From assembly GCF_010119615.1 (NCBI RefSeq), contig NZ_QOVG01000004.1, positions 248,001-312,000 on the forward strand: 64,000 nt of DNA. Reading direction: 5' to 3'. This document shows positions 12,356-21,458 of this stretch, piece by piece; the first letter of the stretch is position 1; each line of letters starts with the position of its first letter. Source of the stretch: Pseudoxanthomonas gei (GTDB lineage Bacteria; Pseudomonadota; Gammaproteobacteria; Xanthomonadales; Xanthomonadaceae). A program made the position numbers and the translations under genes. The notes beneath the pieces are model-generated. The model had not been told where the DNA came from and did no database searches. It worked only from the letters and a program-made list of their open reading frames with translations.

Positions 12356-12449
12356 TGTGATGCTTTCCTGTGTTGCCCAGTCGCCATTGCGGCGCGGTGA
12401 ACCGGGGATTCTAAGCCATTGAATTCGGGAAGGAAACCCCGAGCCTGTC

Positions 12450-13241
12450 TTAGATCGCTTCCCAGGGCCACGAGGCGGCGGCGGTTCCAAGCAGCGAAAT
12501 GCCCTGGTGCGCCGGGTCCAGGGACGTCCCATCTATTGCTGCGATTGGCTGTATCCCGCCCGCATTGCAGGCGAAGGCCGCCTCGAATTCGCTGGTTTCC
12601 CCCAGGATCACCGGCCGGGTCACCTGTCTTATGCCCTGACGGTCCAGGGCCATCTGGAGCATGCGCTCGGCGGTGCCGCGCAGGGCTGGCGCCTGCGGCC
12701 AGACCACCCCGCCCTGGTGCCAGAAGCCCAGGTTCCATATCGAACCCTCGCCGATGAGGCCTGTGTCATCGACGAACAGGGCGTCGTCAAAGCCGTCCGC
12801 AATTGCCTGGCGACGGTAATGGAACAACGGGAACGTGCCCACATGCTTGATGTGGGGCAGCGGACGCTGGAAGCAGAACGACTTCACCCGCAGTGGAAGC
12901 GTGCGTGGCGGCGATGCGGGGGCCAGGGAGACCAGCACGTCAGGTTCGCAGGCTTCGGCGGGCACGCGGTAGTCGAATTTTCGCGAAAAAACGGTCACGC
13001 GCAGCGTGCAATCGGGCATGTCCGCAACCGCGGCGCGCATCTGCATCCGCACACCATCGAAATCCAGGTCGGTGCCGAACAGCTCCCGGGTACCGGTCAG
13101 CAGGCGCTTCCGATGCAGCTCGATGCCCTGCACCGCGTGGTCACGCACCTGGATGGAGGTGAAGTGTCCGTAGTTGACCAAGGCCAGCGCGCGCAGGTCA
13201 TCGGCGCTGGCCGGCTGCCCGTTGAGCAGCGCCACACTCAC
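12450..13241 (-). CDS. Class-IV aminotransferase (PabC/branched-chain type)
   Basis: 263 residues, GTG start at 13241. It has a PLP fold-type IV pattern: [19 protein letters not shown] (the Lys before HVGT is the probable Schiff-base residue), followed by [23 protein letters not shown] and the C-terminal [21 protein letters not shown]. The family includes aminodeoxychorismate lyase, branched-chain and D-amino-acid aminotransferases. The TN/SIWNL motif fits, but the substrate cannot be fixed. It starts 8 bases after the ffh stop and so is probably co-transcribed with ffh, an unusual partner. PabC is one candidate; this copy does not sit with folate genes. Confidence 0.85.
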   Translation of the reverse strand: MSVALLNGQPASADDLRALALVNYGHFTSIQVRDHAVQGIELHRKRLLTGTRELFGTDLDFDGVRMQMRAAVADMPDCTLRVTVFSRKFDYRVPAEACEPDVLVSLAPASPPRTLPLRVKSFCFQRPLPHIKHVGTFPLFHYRRQAIADGFDDALFVDDTGLIGEGSIWNLGFWHQGGVVWPQAPALRGTAERMLQMALDRQGIRQVTRPVILGETSEFEAAFACNAGGIQPIAAIDGTSLDPAHQGISLLGTAAASWPWEAI

Positions 13242-13248
13242 CGGGAAC

Positions 13249-14622
13249 TCACCGGAACGGCGGCATGCCGCCGCCGCGGGCGCCCATCATTCCCTTCATG
13301 CCGCGCATCAGGCCTTTCATGCCGCCGCCGGCCAGCTTGCCCATCATCTTTTCCATCTGCTGGTACTGCTTGAGCAGGCGGTTGACGTCGGCAGGGGTGG
13401 TTCCGGAACCACGCGCGATGCGTGCGCGGCGCGAACCATTGAGCAGGGTCGGGTTGCGTCGTTCCTTCTTGGTCATCGAACCGATGATCGCGACCATGCG
13501 CGGCACTTCCTTGCCAGTGACCTGCTGCTTGACGCTGTCGGGCACCTGGCCCATGCCGGGCAGCTTGTCCATCAGGCCGCTGATGCCGCCCATGTTCTGC
13601 ATTTGTTCCAGCTGGTCGCGCATGTCGTTGAGGTCGAACTTCTTGCCCTTGGCGACCTTGGCCGCGAGCTTGGCCGCCTTGTCCTGGTCGACGCCCTGCT
13701 CCACCTGCTCGACCAGCGACAGCACGTCGCCCATGTCGAGGATGCGGCTGGCGACGCGGTCGGGGTGGAAGATATCCAGGCCGTCGGGCTTTTCGCCGAC
13801 GCCGATGAACTTGATCGGCTTGCCGGTGATGTAACGCACCGACAACGCGGCGCCGCCACGCGCATCGCCATCGGTCTTGGTCAGCACGACGCCGGTCAGT
13901 GGCAGCGCTTCGGAAAATGCCTTGGCGGTGGTCGCGGCGTCCTGGCCGGTCATGGAATCGACCACGAACAGCGTTTCCACCGGCTTGACCGCCGCGTGCA
14001 GCGCCTTGATCTCGGCCATCATCGCTTCGTCGATGGCGAGGCGGCCGGCGGTATCGACGATCAGCACGTCGGCGAACGATTTGCGCGCATCGGCAATCGC
14101 CGCATTGACGATGTCGACCGGTTTCTGCGAGGCATCGGAGGGGAAGAAAAGCACGTCGACCTGCTGGGCCAGCGTCTTCAACTGTTCGATCGCCGCGGGA
14201 CGGTAGACGTCGGCGCTGACCACCATCACCTTCTTCTTGCGCTTTTCCTTCAGGTGCTTGGCCAGCTTGGCCACGGTGGTGGTCTTGCCCGCGCCCTGCA
14301 GGCCGGCCATCAGGATCACCGCCGGCGCCGGCACGTTGAGGTTCAGGTCGCTGGCCGTGGACCCCATCACCGCGGTGAGTTCGTCGCGGACGATCTTGAT
14401 CAGCGCCTGGCCCGGAGTCAGGCTCTTAAGCACTTCCTGGCCGACCGCGCGCACCTTGATGCGTTCGATCAGCGCCTGCACCACCGGCAAGGCCACGTCG
14501 GCTTCCAGCAGCGCGATGCGCACTTCGCGGGTGGCCTCGCGGATGTTTTCCTCGCTCAGGCGGCCACGGCCGCGCAGGCGTTCGATAGTGCCGGAAAGAC
14601 GCTGGGTGAGTGACTCGAACAT
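13249..14622 (-). CDS. ffh: Signal recognition particle protein Ffh (SRP54)
   Basis: 457 residues from ATG 14622 (MFESLTQRLSGTIERLRGRG), the conserved start. The N domain is residues 1-90. The GTPase G domain has GLQGAGKTTTVAKLAKHL (about 105-122), DVYRPAAIEQL, DTAGRLAIDEAMM and TKTDGDARGGAALS. The Met-rich M domain (about 300-457: MRDQLEQMQNMGGISGLMDKLPGMG, MEKMMGKLAGGGMKGLMRGMKGMMG) binds 4.5S RNA and signal sequences. With FtsY it targets inner-membrane proteins co-translationally. It is divergent from ypjD, as in E. coli. Confidence 0.98.
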   Translation of the reverse strand: MFESLTQRLSGTIERLRGRGRLSEENIREATREVRIALLEADVALPVVQALIERIKVRAVGQEVLKSLTPGQALIKIVRDELTAVMGSTASDLNLNVPAPAVILMAGLQGAGKTTTVAKLAKHLKEKRKKKVMVVSADVYRPAAIEQLKTLAQQVDVLFFPSDASQKPVDIVNAAIADARKSFADVLIVDTAGRLAIDEAMMAEIKALHAAVKPVETLFVVDSMTGQDAATTAKAFSEALPLTGVVLTKTDGDARGGAALSVRYITGKPIKFIGVGEKPDGLDIFHPDRVASRILDMGDVLSLVEQVEQGVDQDKAAKLAAKVAKGKKFDLNDMRDQLEQMQNMGGISGLMDKLPGMGQVPDSVKQQVTGKEVPRMVAIIGSMTKKERRNPTLLNGSRRARIARGSGTTPADVNRLLKQYQQMEKMMGKLAGGGMKGLMRGMKGMMGARGGGMPPFR

Positions 14623-14731
14623 GCCTGGAAAACCATTGTCGGGAGGGGGCGAAGTATAGCGGGACGCGTCCGCACCTATTCCGCAATCGAGAACGGTTCG
14701 CGGAAACGACCCGCTATGCCAAACTGCAGGC

Positions 14732-15523
14732 ATGTGGATTTCCCTGATTGCCATCGCCCTGTATCTGCTCGCTGCCGGTCTGCTGGTGCGCGCAGTCGCA
14801 CAGGACAAGCTTGCGGACAGTCGCGCCTGGCTGTGGCCGGCACTTGCAGGCGCCTTGCTGCATGGCGCCTACCACCTGCTGGTGGCATGGCGAACTCCCG
14901 GTGGCCCGGACATGCATTTCTTCTCCGCACTTTCCCTGGTCGGCCTGGGCATGGCGGCCATGACCACGGTGGTGGGCGCGCAGGGGCGGATGGCAGGCCT
15001 AGGCGTGCTGTCCTTTCCGCTGGCGGCGTTGCTGCTGTTCGTCTATCACGCCTACGGCCATGAACCCTCGCACGGCCTGGACTGGCGACTGCAGCTGCAT
15101 GCCTGGCTGGCTTTGCTGGCCTACGCCACCCTGGCCATTGCCGCCCTGCTTGCGCTGATGCTGTGGGCGCAGGAACGCGCGCTGCGCCGCCGCGAATTCC
15201 ACGCCTGGCTGCGCGCGTTGCCGCCGCTGACCGAGCTGGAGGAGCTGCTGTTCCGCACCATCGCGGTGGGCTTCATCCTGCTGACCGCCACCCTGCTCAC
15301 TGGCGTACTGTTTGTCGAAAACCTGTTTGCCCAGCATCTGGTCCACAAGACCGTGCTCAGCCTGCTGTCGTGGCTGGCCTTCGGTGCCCTGCTGGTGGGA
15401 CGCTGGCGCTATGGCTGGCGTGGTGGCAAGGCCGTCCGCTGGACCCTCACGGCCATGGTCCTGCTGCTGCTGGCTTTCTTCGGCAGCAAGTTCGTGATGG
15501 AACTGGTGCTGGACCGCGCCTGA
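14732..15523 (+). CDS. ypjD: YpjD/CcsA-like inner-membrane protein
   Basis: 263 residues with about eight hydrophobic helices (LIAIALYLLAAGLLV at the N-terminus, LAYATLAIAALLALMLWAQERALRRREFHAWLRALPPL in the middle, MVLLLLAFFGSKFVMELVL at the end). The conserved YHLL, VYHAYGH and KTVLSLLSWLAFGALLVGRW segments are those of the CcsA/CcmF-like cytochrome c assembly superfamily. Divergent placement beside ffh matches E. coli ypjD. The Trp-rich haem-handling loop of true CcsA is not evident, so a direct role in cytochrome c maturation is uncertain. The ATG at 14732 lies 109 bases from the ffh start. Confidence 0.85.
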   Translation: MWISLIAIALYLLAAGLLVRAVAQDKLADSRAWLWPALAGALLHGAYHLLVAWRTPGGPDMHFFSALSLVGLGMAAMTTVVGAQGRMAGLGVLSFPLAALLLFVYHAYGHEPSHGLDWRLQLHAWLALLAYATLAIAALLALMLWAQERALRRREFHAWLRALPPLTELEELLFRTIAVGFILLTATLLTGVLFVENLFAQHLVHKTVLSLLSWLAFGALLVGRWRYGWRGGKAVRWTLTAMVLLLLAFFGSKFVMELVLDRA

Positions 15524-15655
15524 GCCCTGCCTTGCTGGCGGCGCATAGCTGATCGGCCACGAGTCACAACGCCGCCCGGGTCCCCGGCGAACCCGCGACA
15601 CCATTTCCCCACTACGTCTGCCTTGGCCAGGGAGCCGCAGGCGATGCAGTATTTC

Positions 15656-15705
15656 ATTGTCAGGACAATATTTGCATTGACAACTATTGCAGAGGCGAGG
15701 ATATT
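15656..15705 (+). promoter_or_regulatory. Promoter and operator-like palindromes of the marR-emrAB operon
   Basis: TTGACA (15677-15682), a 17-bp spacer and GATATT (15700-15705) form a good sigma-70 promoter. Directly upstream is a perfect palindrome ATTGTC-AG-GACAAT (15656-15669). CAATA (15666-15670) and TATTG (15685-15689) form a second inverted repeat across the -35 box. These are likely sites for the MarR repressor encoded immediately downstream. The -10 box is only 8 bases from the marR ATG. Confidence 0.72.
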
Positions 15706-15713
15706 TGCGCGCC

Positions 15714-16190
15714 ATGAGCAAACCTCCCTACCCCCCGACGGCCAACCTGGGCCTGATATTCCGCCAGGTCCGCGATGCGATGTGGGCAGACATGGCCCGG
15801 GAAATGGCGCTCGTCGGCCATGAGCTGACCTACAGCCAGTTCATGACCATCAAGCACCTGGCGGTGGACCGCACCGCCGGGGTCACCGAGCTGGCCCGCC
15901 TGGCGCAGCTCAATCCTGGCGCCATGACCCGGCTGCTGGACAAGCTGGAAGCGCGCGGCCTGCTGCAGCGGATCGCCGATCCCGCCGACCGGCGTGCCTT
16001 GCACATCGTCCTGACCGAGCCGGGCCTGCGGATCTGGGACGACATCAGGCACTGCGGCCAGATCGTGCGTGACCGGGCCATGCTCGGCATGGATGAAAAC
16101 GAACGCGAGCAGTTGTTCCGCCTGCTTGGCCAGGTGCTTCAGAACCTGACTGCCACCGCCAACCCCACACCCCCTGTTTCCGACGACTGA
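15714..16190 (+). CDS. MarR-family transcriptional regulator of the EmrAB efflux operon
   Basis: 158 residues from ATG 15714 (MSKPPYPPTANLGLIFRQV). An in-frame TTG further upstream lies inside the promoter and is rejected. It carries a winged helix-turn-helix of MarR type (about 45-120: TYSQFMTIKHLAVDRTAGVTELARLAQLNPGAMTRLLDKLEARGLLQRIADPADRRALHIVLT). DPADRRA is the wing signature, and the flanking helices form the dimer interface. It is the first gene of the operon, so negative autoregulation relieved by an exported compound is the usual arrangement (compare EmrR). The predicted transcription start is at or within a few bases of the ATG, so the mRNA may be leaderless. Confidence 0.9.
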   Translation: MSKPPYPPTANLGLIFRQVRDAMWADMAREMALVGHELTYSQFMTIKHLAVDRTAGVTELARLAQLNPGAMTRLLDKLEARGLLQRIADPADRRALHIVLTEPGLRIWDDIRHCGQIVRDRAMLGMDENEREQLFRLLGQVLQNLTATANPTPPVSDD

Positions 16191-16196
16191 GTCTCC

Positions 16197-17675
16197 ATGC
16201 GCACTCCCTCAACCACACACGCGGGCCGGCCCGTGGCTTCCGCACTCGTGCTTGGCCTGCTGCTGGCCGGATGCGCCAGCACCCACGGACTGGCGCCCGA
16301 CGCGCGACCGCTGGATGGCGACGCGCTGGCGTCCACCCGCAGCCTTTCCGGGCATGAACTCAGTGCGGCAAATTTCCCCGCCCAGGACTGGTGGTCTGCG
16401 CTGGGCGACCCGCAACTGGATTCGCTGATCGTCGAAGCGCTGCAAGGCACGCCCTCGCTGGAAGCAGCCGATGCGCGCCTGCGCAAGGCACAGGCGCAGG
16501 CCGGGCTGGCTGACGAGGCGCGCAAGCCCACGTTGTCGGCGAGCGCACAGTATTCGGGCGTGCAGTTGCCGGAAACGCTGCTCCCGCCCCCCGAAGGCGG
16601 CAGTTACCTAGGCAGCACCGTGGTGATGTTCAACTTCAAGTACGGCCTGGACCTGTGGGGCGGCAAGCGCGCGCAGTTCGAAGCCGCGGTCGGCCAGGCC
16701 AGGGCGGCGGAAGTCGATGCGCAGGCGGCGCGCCTGACCCTGGCTTCCAACATCGCGCGCGCCTACGTCGGCCTGGCCCAGGCGCATGCCGCGCTGGACG
16801 TGGTCAACCGGGAACACGAGCGCGCTTCCAGGCTACGCGGCCTCGGCGAACAACGCGTCAGGGCCGGGCTGGACAACCAGCTGCAGCTGCGCCAGGCCGA
16901 AAGCATCATCGGCAGCGCGCAACAGCAGGCGCAGGCGGCGCAGCAGCAGATCGACATGGCACGCACCATGATTGCCGCATTGATGGGCCAGGGTCCGGAT
17001 CGCGGCCTGGCAATCACGCGCCCGGCAATCCTGCAGGCCGGTACGCCCGGCGTTCCCGCCGTGCTGCCCAGCGAGCTGCTGGGCCATCGTCCCGACGTGG
17101 TGGCCGCGCGCTGGCGTGTGGAAGCCGCAGGCCGTGGCATCGACGCCAGCAAGGCTTCGTTCAAACCCAGCATCAACCTCAGCGCGATCGTGGGCCTGGC
17201 CTCGGCCGGCCTGTCGGATCTCTTCAGCAGCGATGGGCTGCTCGGCCTCGGTGGCCCGGCCATCAGCCTGCCGATCTTCGACGGTGGCCGCCTGCGCGGC
17301 CAGCTCGACGCCAGTGACGCCGATTACGACCTGGCCGTAGCCAACTACAACCAGTCGCTGGTAGCTGCCTTGCATGAGGTCACCGACGCACTGCAGGCCG
17401 CGCGCTCGCTGGACCAGCAGGTCGATTCCTCCCGGCGTGCACTGGCTGCATCGAAATCCGCGTGGAGCCTGGCCCAGGCTCGCTACCGCGCCGGGCTGGG
17501 CACGCAGCTCGATGTGCTGGCCGCGCAGCGCCCGCTGCTGCAGCTGGAACAACAGATCGCCGGCCTGCAGGCACAGCGACTCAACGCCACCATCGATCTC
17601 GACCGCGCCCTGGGCGGCGGCCTGGTCCTCGAACAACCCACCTCTCCCATTGCCAACACCGTGGCCACCCCATGA
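16197..17675 (+). CDS. Outer-membrane efflux lipoprotein (OprM/NodT family)
   Basis: 492 residues. It has a lipoprotein signal peptide with lipobox LLLAGC (Cys about residue 23). Two OEP repeats follow, with FPAQDWWSALGDPQLDSLIVEALQGTPSLEAADARLRKAQA at the start. LPSELLGHRPDVVAARWRVEAAGRGIDASKASFKPSINLSA is in the second half. It is a TolC-like outer-membrane channel that joins the EmrAB pump to make a tripartite exporter. The ATG is 6 bases after the marR stop, and its stop overlaps the emrA ATG (ATGA). Confidence 0.95.
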   Translation: MRTPSTTHAGRPVASALVLGLLLAGCASTHGLAPDARPLDGDALASTRSLSGHELSAANFPAQDWWSALGDPQLDSLIVEALQGTPSLEAADARLRKAQAQAGLADEARKPTLSASAQYSGVQLPETLLPPPEGGSYLGSTVVMFNFKYGLDLWGGKRAQFEAAVGQARAAEVDAQAARLTLASNIARAYVGLAQAHAALDVVNREHERASRLRGLGEQRVRAGLDNQLQLRQAESIIGSAQQQAQAAQQQIDMARTMIAALMGQGPDRGLAITRPAILQAGTPGVPAVLPSELLGHRPDVVAARWRVEAAGRGIDASKASFKPSINLSAIVGLASAGLSDLFSSDGLLGLGGPAISLPIFDGGRLRGQLDASDADYDLAVANYNQSLVAALHEVTDALQAARSLDQQVDSSRRALAASKSAWSLAQARYRAGLGTQLDVLAAQRPLLQLEQQIAGLQAQRLNATIDLDRALGGGLVLEQPTSPIANTVATP

Positions 17676-18868
17676 CTTCCAAGATCAATCCCGCCGCAAC
17701 CGATACCGCACCGGCCGCGCCCCGCAACAACAACCGCAGGCGTGCGCTGCTGATCCTCGCGGTGCTCGTGATCGTGGGCACCATCGCCTGGCTGGCCTAT
17801 TACTTCCTCTATGCGCGCTGGCACCAGGACACCGACGATGCCTACGTGCAGGGCAACGTGGTCAGCATCGTGCCGCAGACCGGTGGCACGGTGATCAGCA
17901 TCGATGCCGATGACGGCATGAAGGTGGAAGCCGGCCAGGCGCTGGTCCACCTGGACGCCAACGATGCGCAGGTCGCCTATGACCAGGCCGTCGCCAATCT
18001 TGCGGGCACGGTGCGCCAGGTGCGCGGCCTGTACAGCAGCGTCGATGCCGGGCAGTCCGATCTGCGTGCGCGCCAGGTGGCCGTGTCGCAGGCGCGCGCC
18101 GACGTCGCCCGCCGCAGCGGACTGGTCGCCAGTGGCGCGGTCTCCAGCGAGGAACTGGCGCATGCACGCGACGTGCTCGCCGCCGCCGAAGCCGCGCTGG
18201 GCAGCGCGCGCGGCAACCTGTCGCGCAGCAGCGCACTGGTCGATGCCACCAGCCTGTCCGAACAACCGCAGGTACAGGTCGCCGCCTCGCAGTTGCGCCA
18301 GTCGTATCTGAACCTGCAGCGTTCGGCCATCGTCGCCCCCGTGTCCGGCTACGTGGCCAAGCGCCAGGTGCAGCTGGGCCAGCGCGTGCAGCCGGGCACC
18401 GCCCTGATGACCATCGTGCCGCTGGAACAGGTGTGGGTGGACGCCAACTTCAAGGAAACCCAGCTCGGCCTCATGCGCATCGGCCAGCCGGTCGAAGTGC
18501 ATGCCGACCTGTACGGCGGCGATGTCGAATACACCGGCAAGGTCGCGGCCCTGGGCCTGGGCACCGGCAGCGCGTTCTCACTGCTGCCGGCGCAGAACGC
18601 CAGCGGCAACTGGATCAAGATCGTGCAGCGTGTTCCGGTGCGCATCGAACTGGATCCGAAGCAGCTCGCCGAGCATCCGCTGCGCCTGGGCCTGAGCATG
18701 AGCGTGGACGTCAGCGTACGCGACCAGACCGGCCCGTCGCTGGCCGCCGCGCGCAAGGACGTCAAGCCGGTGCTGACCACCGTGGCCTACAAAAAGCAGC
18801 TGCAGGATGCCGATGCACTGATCACCCAGGTCATCGAACAGAACCTGCCCGCTTCCGCACGCAACTGA
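17672..18868 (+). CDS. emrA: EmrA-type membrane-fusion (periplasmic adaptor) protein
   Basis: 398 residues from ATG 17672, overlapping the preceding stop by 4 bases. There is one N-terminal membrane helix (RRALLILAVLVIVGTIAWLAYYFLY). The HlyD/EmrA signature follows: DTDDAYVQGNVVSIVPQTGGTVISIDADDGMKVEAGQALVHLDANDAQ (lipoyl half). A long alpha-hairpin comes next (ARADVARRSGLVASGAVSSEELAHARDVLAAAEAAL), then the second lipoyl half and beta-barrel (RSAIVAPVSGYVAKRQVQLGQRV, WVDANFKETQLGLMRIGQPVEV). It links the EmrB pump to the outer-membrane channel. Confidence 0.96.
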   Translation: MTSKINPAATDTAPAAPRNNNRRRALLILAVLVIVGTIAWLAYYFLYARWHQDTDDAYVQGNVVSIVPQTGGTVISIDADDGMKVEAGQALVHLDANDAQVAYDQAVANLAGTVRQVRGLYSSVDAGQSDLRARQVAVSQARADVARRSGLVASGAVSSEELAHARDVLAAAEAALGSARGNLSRSSALVDATSLSEQPQVQVAASQLRQSYLNLQRSAIVAPVSGYVAKRQVQLGQRVQPGTALMTIVPLEQVWVDANFKETQLGLMRIGQPVEVHADLYGGDVEYTGKVAALGLGTGSAFSLLPAQNASGNWIKIVQRVPVRIELDPKQLAEHPLRLGLSMSVDVSVRDQTGPSLAAARKDVKPVLTTVAYKKQLQDADALITQVIEQNLPASARN

Positions 18869-18876
18869 GCTAGCCA

Positions 18877-20466
18877 ATGGCCACCATCGCAAGCGGGGAC
18901 AACAGCCCCGGGCTGCCGGCGACGCCGCAGCCCGCGGCCAAGCCGTTCGCACCACCGAACCTGGCGCTGACCACGATTGGCCTGGCGCTGGCCTCGTTCA
19001 TGCAGGTGCTCGACACCACCATCGCCAACGTTTCCTTGCCGACCATTTCCGGCAACCTGGGCGCCAGCTCGAACCAGGCGACCTGGGTCATCACCTCGTT
19101 CGCGGTGAGCAATGCCATCGCCCTGCCGCTGACCGGTTTCATGGTGCGGCGCTTCGGCGAGCGCAAGGTGTTCATGTGGGCGACGCTGGCCTTCGTCATC
19201 GCCTCGCTGCTGTGCGGCCTGGCCAACAGCATGGGCCTGCTGGTCGGCGCGCGTGCCCTGCAGGGCTTCGTCTGCGGTCCGATGTACCCGGTCACCCAGG
19301 CCCTGCTGATTTCGATCTACCCACCACAGAAACGCGGACAGGCCATCGCCTTGCTGGCCATGGTCACGGTGGTGGCGCCGATTGCCGGACCCATCCTGGG
19401 CGGCTGGATCACCGACAACTACAGCTGGGAATGGATCTTCTTCATCAATATTCCCATCGGCATCTTCTCCAGCATCGTGGTCGGAAGGCAGCTGAAGGGC
19501 CGCCCGGAAAAACTCGAGCGCCCGAAGATGGATTACATGGGCCTGTCGATGCTGGTGCTGGGCGTGGGCGCGCTGCAGATCCTGCTGGACCTGGGCAATG
19601 ACGAAGACTGGTTCAACTCCACCAAGATCGTGGCGCTTGCGCTGATCGCGGTGGTCGCGCTGACCATCTTCATCATCTGGGAACTCACCGACAAGGATCC
19701 GATCGTCAACCTGCGCCTGTTCCGCCACCGCAATTTCGCCGCCGGTACCGCGGCCATGGTGGTGGCGTACGCGGCGTTCTTCGCGGTCGGCCTGCTGGTG
19801 CCGCTGTGGCTGCAGCGCAACCTGGGCTACACCGCCATCTGGGCGGGTTTCGCCAGTGCGCCGATCGGCATCCTGCCGGTATTGCTCACGCCATTCGTGG
19901 GCAAGTACGCGACCAGGATGGACCTGCGCTGGCTGGCCACGTTCGCCTTCATCGTCATGGCCGCGACCAGTTTCTTCCGCTCCGGCTTCAACCTCGACGT
20001 GGACTTCCAGCGCGTGGCCATGGTGCAACTGGTGCAGGGCCTGGGCGTGGCGCTGTTCTTCATGCCGGTGCTGACCATCCTGCTGTCTGACCTGGAACCG
20101 CATGAGCTGGCGGCCGGTTCGGGCCTGGCCACCTTCGTGCGCACCCTGGGCGGCAGCTTCGCCGCCTCGCTGACCACATGGGCCTGGAATGAACGCAGCA
20201 CCGTGCACCACGCGCAGTTGACCGAGCATATTTCCGCCTACGACCCGGCCACCCTGCAGACGGTGGAAACACTGGGGCGCGGTGACCTGCAGCGGGGTGC
20301 GGTCGCATTGAACCAGATGATCTCGCAGCAGGCCGTCCAGATCGGTTTCAACGAGATCTTCCACCTGCTGGGCATCGTGTTCCTGTGCGTGATCGTGTTC
20401 GTGTGGATCGCCAAGCCGCCGTTCGCCGCGAAGCTGGGCGGCGGCGCCGCGGCCGGGGGTCACTGA
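18877..20466 (+). CDS. emrB: EmrB-type MFS drug/H+ antiporter (DHA2 family)
   Basis: 529 residues with 14 predicted membrane helices, as for DHA2. Motif D1 is FMQVLDTTIANVSLPTISGNLG, motif A is GFMVRRFGERKV and motif C is VTVVAPIAGPILGGWITDNYSWEWIFFINIPIG. It exports hydrophobic compounds using the proton gradient through EmrA and the outer-membrane factor. It begins 8 bases after emrA and is the last gene of the operon. The segment after it is full of REP palindromes, which commonly lie at the 3' ends of transcripts. Confidence 0.96.
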   Translation: MATIASGDNSPGLPATPQPAAKPFAPPNLALTTIGLALASFMQVLDTTIANVSLPTISGNLGASSNQATWVITSFAVSNAIALPLTGFMVRRFGERKVFMWATLAFVIASLLCGLANSMGLLVGARALQGFVCGPMYPVTQALLISIYPPQKRGQAIALLAMVTVVAPIAGPILGGWITDNYSWEWIFFINIPIGIFSSIVVGRQLKGRPEKLERPKMDYMGLSMLVLGVGALQILLDLGNDEDWFNSTKIVALALIAVVALTIFIIWELTDKDPIVNLRLFRHRNFAAGTAAMVVAYAAFFAVGLLVPLWLQRNLGYTAIWAGFASAPIGILPVLLTPFVGKYATRMDLRWLATFAFIVMAATSFFRSGFNLDVDFQRVAMVQLVQGLGVALFFMPVLTILLSDLEPHELAAGSGLATFVRTLGGSFAASLTTWAWNERSTVHHAQLTEHISAYDPATLQTVETLGRGDLQRGAVALNQMISQQAVQIGFNEIFHLLGIVFLCVIVFVWIAKPPFAAKLGGGAAAGGH

Positions 20467-20490
20467 CCCGGCCCCGGATGGCGGGAGCCT

Positions 20491-20619
20491 GCAGGAGCGA
20501 CGCAAGTAGCGAAGTCTCGAATGCTGAAACTTCCAGAGCTTCGCGACTCGCGTCGCTCCTACAAGGTCCGCGCGCTCCGAGATAGCGGAATTCTGTAGGA
20601 GCGACGCAAGTCGCGAAGC
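20491..20619. repeat. Three REP palindromes between emrB and the RAYT gene
   Basis: Copies of the Xanthomonadaceae REP element (core GGAGCGACGC...GTCGCGAAG) lie at 20491-20514 (plus orientation, one variant base), 20538-20562 (inverted) and 20595-20619 (plus). The first two form an inverted pair (BIME-like). Each copy can fold into a hairpin around the self-complementary GCGAC/GTCGC halves. Confidence 0.9.
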
Positions 20620-20629
20620 CCTCAACCCC

Positions 20630-21121
20630 TCAGACCCACACCGCATCCCAGAACGGATACTCGCCGACCCTGCCAACCAACCCGGCGCGCACCGGGTTCA
20701 TCACGATATAGCGCGCCGCCGCCATCGCAGCTTCGTCAGCGCGTAGCGCACGGTCATGGAAAGATTTACCCCACAGCGCCCCCATGTTGGGATGTCGCAA
20801 CCGCAATCGCCGCGACACGTTCGACTTGAAGTGTCGCATCAGCGCGGGCAACGCTTCTCCCTCCCCCAGTTCGATCAGGCCGTGCCAGTGGTCGGGCATC
20901 AATACCCATGCCAATAGAGTGGATCGTGTCCAGGAGCGGGAGTCGGCGATCTCCCGTGCAGCGTCCATTGCAAGGTCAAAGTCCGAGAACAGTGGCTGGC
21001 GCCGATGGGTAGTAAACGTCACCAGGTAGAGCTGGCCTGCAATTGAATTCCTGCCGTTGCGAAGCGCCGCGTGGCCCGGTCTCGGGCAGTCTCGCAAGCT
21101 TTCCGGCATGTAATCGCGCAT
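20630..21121 (-). CDS. REP-associated tyrosine transposase (RAYT)
   Basis: About 163 residues from ATG 21121; an ATG at 21109 is also possible. It is a Y1/HUH-type single-stranded DNA transposase: the LYLVTFTTHRRQPLF strand, the metal-binding HUH variant VLMPDHWHGLIEL, LMRHFKSNVSRRLRLRHP and the C-terminal YIVMNPVRAGLV helix carrying the nucleophilic Tyr, ending YPFWDAVWV. RAYTs are domesticated IS200/IS605 relatives thought to spread or maintain REP palindromes. The gene is flanked on both sides by the cognate REP copies, as expected for a REPtron. It looks intact. Confidence 0.92.
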   Translation of the reverse strand: MRDYMPESLRDCPRPGHAALRNGRNSIAGQLYLVTFTTHRRQPLFSDFDLAMDAAREIADSRSWTRSTLLAWVLMPDHWHGLIELGEGEALPALMRHFKSNVSRRLRLRHPNMGALWGKSFHDRALRADEAAMAAARYIVMNPVRAGLVGRVGEYPFWDAVWV

Positions 21122-21231
21122 GCATCCAGAATCCCCCGCGATGCCCGCCATGGCTATCGGTTGAACATGGATGCTGGCGTAAGAAATTGCCCCGGCGTGC
21201 GCGCCTGAAGTCGCGACAGTTGCCCGCCGTT

Positions 21232-21458
21232 GTAGGAGCGACGCGAGTCGCGAAGCACGCACGGCTGAACCGCCGAGGGCTTCGCGACTTGCGTCGCTCC
21301 TGCAGGGGTTGCTCGCTTACCTCTATTGGAGCCTGCGTCGACCGAGCAACTGCCCGGTCGCTTGACGTGCACGCTTCCGCTTTTTGTAGGAGCGACGCGA
21401 GTCGCGAAGCACCTACATCTGAACTGCCGAGGGCTTCGCGACTTGCGTCGCACCTGCA
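21232..21458. repeat. Two inverted REP pairs upstream of the RAYT gene
   Basis: REP copies lie at 21232-21256 (plus), 21279-21304 (inverted), 21386-21410 (plus) and 21433-21458 (inverted). They form two tail-to-tail pairs separated by about 80 bp. Spacers within the two pairs are nearly identical (ACGGCTGAACCGCCGAGG versus ATCTGAACTGCCGAGG), so one pair is probably a duplication of the other. Confidence 0.9.
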
